From Clostridia bacterium (GTDB lineage Bacteria; Bacillota; Clostridia; Oscillospirales; CAG-382): a stretch of 51,656 nt of DNA. The stretch spans positions 1-51,656 of the forward strand of contig JAFTTN010000071.1 of assembly GCA_017466805.1 (NCBI GenBank), written 5' to 3'. The translations under genes were made by a program, and so were the position numbers. Positions within the stretch are counted from its first letter, which is position 1. Each line of letters begins with the position of its first letter. The notes under the pieces were generated by a model, which had not been told where the DNA came from, made no database searches, and saw only the letters and a program-made list of their open reading frames with translations. Of this stretch, positions 50,090 to 51,656 are shown piece after piece.

Positions 50090-51352
50090 ATGAGTTTATT
50101 TGGAGGAGTTATCTCCATAAGCAACACTTCTACTCTGCTTTTCGTGGTTTTTGCCGTTTTAATGGCAGGCTACGCGTTGGGCAGAATCACCGTTAAGGGA
50201 ATATCCTTGGGTGATGCGGGCGTATTTATAATCGCTTTGCTTATCGGTGCGCTTTGCTTCAGCGTTAACTCGGAAGGCGCGTTACTTTTTGCAGGCTCTG
50301 CAAAGGAATACGACTTCAACAGCGGTCTTTCGCTTATCGAAAGCCTTGGACTCGTTCTTTTCGTTACCTCGGTCGGCTTTATTGCGGGCCCGAAATTCTT
50401 TGGTAACTTCAAAAGAAACTTTAAGTCCTACGTGCTTTTAGGTCTTATTATCATCATCGCGGGCGGTCTTTCCGCCGCAGGCTGTATCGCTTTGGGCGAG
50501 GTTGTCGGCTACGGCGGCTCGATTACCGAGCAGGACGGCTTCGTTGCAATGATCGTAGGTCTGCTTTCCGGCTCGCTTACCTCTACCCCCGCGTTTTCTG
50601 CGGCGAAGGCAACGGTTGCCGATGAATACCAAGCGCTCGTATCGGTCGGTCACGGCATAGCATACATCTTCGGCGTTATCGGCGTAGTTCTCTTCGTACA
50701 GCTTATTCCCAAGCTTAACAAGGCGAATATGGAAGAAGAGCGCGCAAAGCTTGTTATTAAAGAGGAAGGCAACAAAAAAACCTTCGCCGGCAAGCTTTTT
50801 GATATCGACCATATGGGTATCGCGGCGTTCTCGCTTGCGGCTATACTCGGTACAGTTATCGGTCAGATTAAAATTCCGCTTTCGAGCGACGGCTTGAGCG
50901 GCACCTGCTTCTCGCTTACCACAACCGGCGGTTGCTTGCTTGTTAGCTTGGTTATGGGTCACTTCTCGCGCATTGGCAGAATTAACATTATGCCCTCGCA
51001 GCATACCTTGAAGCTCTTCCGCGAGCTTGGTCTTGTGCTCTTCTTGGTTGGTGCGGGTATCCCCGGCGGTGCGGAATTCGTTGAAAACTTCGATGCGATG
51101 TATTTCGTATACGGAATTATTATGACTATCGTTCCTATGATAATCGGATATTTATTTGCGAAATACGTGCTTAAGCTTAGTTTGCTTAACAACCTCGGCT
51201 CGATTACCGGCGGTATGACGAGCACCCCCGCGCTCGGTACTCTTATCGGCACGGCAGGCACCGAGGACGTTGCGGCGGCTTACGCGGCTACCTACCCTAT
51301 CGCTCTTATTGCAGTAGTTCTCGTTTCGCAGTTCTTGATTATACTGCTTTAA
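50090..51352 (+). CDS. AspT/YidE/SucE-like membrane exchanger (AAE family)
   Basis: 420 residues, about ten membrane helices in two homologous halves: FVTSVGFIAGPKFFGNF and FLVGAGIPGGAEFVENF are the repeated AspT/YidE/YbjL motifs, with GSLTSTPAFSAAK and GGMTSTPALGTL as matching second motifs. The family includes aspartate:alanine antiporters and a succinate exporter (SucE). Its position, 18 bases after frdA at the end of the succinate-forming operon, favours export of succinate or exchange for another C4-dicarboxylate; this is inference. Its 3' end runs into hairpin-rich DNA. Confidence 0.82.
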   Translation: MSLFGGVISISNTSTLLFVVFAVLMAGYALGRITVKGISLGDAGVFIIALLIGALCFSVNSEGALLFAGSAKEYDFNSGLSLIESLGLVLFVTSVGFIAGPKFFGNFKRNFKSYVLLGLIIIIAGGLSAAGCIALGEVVGYGGSITEQDGFVAMIVGLLSGSLTSTPAFSAAKATVADEYQALVSVGHGIAYIFGVIGVVLFVQLIPKLNKANMEEERAKLVIKEEGNKKTFAGKLFDIDHMGIAAFSLAAILGTVIGQIKIPLSSDGLSGTCFSLTTTGGCLLVSLVMGHFSRIGRINIMPSQHTLKLFRELGLVLFLVGAGIPGGAEFVENFDAMYFVYGIIMTIVPMIIGYLFAKYVLKLSLLNNLGSITGGMTSTPALGTLIGTAGTEDVAAAYAATYPIALIAVVLVSQFLIILL

Positions 51353-51364
51353 TTAAAAAATATT

Positions 51365-51564
51365 ACGAGAGAGAAACTTTTTATAAAAAGTTTCTCTCTC
51401 GTGCTCTTTCTTCAAAAATTTTAAATTAAAAAACGATAAATATCGATTTCAAAACAATTATCAAAAACAAGTTTGTATAACAAAAAAATGACACACTTAA
51501 AACTTTTTATAATAAAAAGTTTTGAAGAGAGCACGAGAGGGACTTTTTCAAAAGTCCCTCTCGT
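51365..51564. repeat. Nested inverted-repeat intergenic element, copy 2
   Basis: Three hairpins: ACGAGAGAGAAACTTTTT with its exact complement (51365-51402), AAAACTTTTTAT / ATAAAAAGTTTT (51499-51523) and ACGAGAGGGACTTTT / AAAAGTCCCTCTCGT (51533-51564). An outer inverted pair, CTCTCGTGCTCTTTC...CAAAA against TTTTGAAGAGAGCACGAGAG, brackets an AT-rich core with GATAAATATC. The architecture matches 3500-3670. It lies between convergent genes and probably also ends transcription of the frd operon. Confidence 0.55.
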
Positions 51565-51575
51565 ATTCGTGAAAA

Positions 51576-51656
51576 TTAGTCTTTTTTAGAATCAAGGAAT
51601 TTATAAACAAGTGCTGCGAGTACGCCGCCGACGAGGGGTGCAACGATGAACACCCA
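51576..51656 (-). CDS. C-terminal fragment of an aquaporin-like (MIP family) channel
   Basis: The last 26 codons of a minus-strand gene that runs off the right edge: WVFIVAPLVGGVLAALVYKF then LDSKKD and stop. The hydrophobic VAPLVGGVLAALVY helix followed by a short charged tail resembles the sixth helix and C-terminus of aquaporin/glycerol-facilitator proteins. The NPA motifs lie outside the window, so this is provisional. Confidence 0.6.
   Translation of the reverse strand, partial: WVFIVAPLVGGVLAALVYKFLDSKKD

Noticed and set aside
1-51656. CRISPR arrays, tRNA, rRNA, insertion sequences or prophage
   Set aside because: No regularly spaced repeats, no tRNA- or rRNA-like sequence, and no transposase or phage proteins were seen.

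Overview
The window looks like a chromosome segment of a strictly anaerobic, fermentative Firmicute, most likely a gut member of class Clostridia. The evidence is two [FeFe]-hydrogenase-type proteins, a superoxide reductase with a rubredoxin-flavin reductase partner, Rex, HdrABC/Flx electron-transfer proteins, a dockerin-bearing secreted protein and a GH35 beta-galactosidase. I saw no rRNA, tRNA, CRISPR array, transposase or phage gene. Genes are densely packed, many with ATGA or TAATG overlaps, and no gene-free stretch exceeds 300 bases.

Layout. (1) 1-3.7 kb: a small DUF4288-like protein, nadE, and a BlaI/BlaR1-like regulator-protease pair. (2) 3.7-6.7 kb, minus strand: a lipoprotein, a ZIP metal transporter, and an oxygen-defence operon of flavin reductase-rubredoxin, desulfoferrodoxin and a BFD-like [2Fe-2S] protein. 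(3) 6.8-15.6 kb, minus strand: a large secreted C39-peptidase-like protein ending in a dockerin, an ECF-type sigma factor with a 380-residue extension plus a membrane partner, and a GH35 beta-galactosidase with a ceramidase-like protein. (4) 15.7-16.7 kb: a lipoprotein gene split by one in-frame TAA. (5) 16.8-24.96 kb, minus strand: one operon holding all seven shikimate-pathway activities plus pheA and tyrA. It is preceded by a strong promoter, a 19-residue Phe/Tyr-rich leader peptide and an intrinsic terminator, which together form an attenuator. (6) 25.1-30.5 kb: citrate synthase, a surface metallophosphoesterase and a DUF6020-like membrane protein. The citrate synthase promoter shares a 26-bp motif with the divergent aromatic operon. 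(7) 30.6-34.3 kb: an autoregulated MarR, aldehyde dehydrogenase and YhhN (lysoplasmalogenase-like) operon, then a LysR regulator. (8) 34.4-38.6 kb: rex, a NuoE-like [2Fe-2S] protein, a sensory HydS-type hydrogenase and a group B [FeFe] hydrogenase. (9) 38.9-51.4 kb: mdh-fumC-hdrB-hdrC-hdrA-mvhD-flxC-flxB-flxA-frdB-frdA and an AspT/SucE-like exporter. (10) The C-terminal end of an aquaporin-like gene at the right edge, minus strand.

How it fits together. The last block reads as a complete reductive succinate branch: oxaloacetate to malate (mdh), to fumarate (fumC), to succinate (soluble frdAB without a membrane anchor), followed by a likely dicarboxylate exporter. Between fumC and frdBA lies a complete Flx-Hdr module of the kind that performs flavin-based electron bifurcation in other anaerobes. 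The simplest reading is a cytoplasmic NADH-dependent complex that couples fumarate reduction to ferredoxin reduction. Ferredoxin could then feed the hydrogenase just upstream, under Rex control by the NADH/NAD+ ratio. This is an inference from gene content and order and is the most interesting system in the window. The aromatic attenuator and the candidate plasmalogen-degradation operon are the next best leads.
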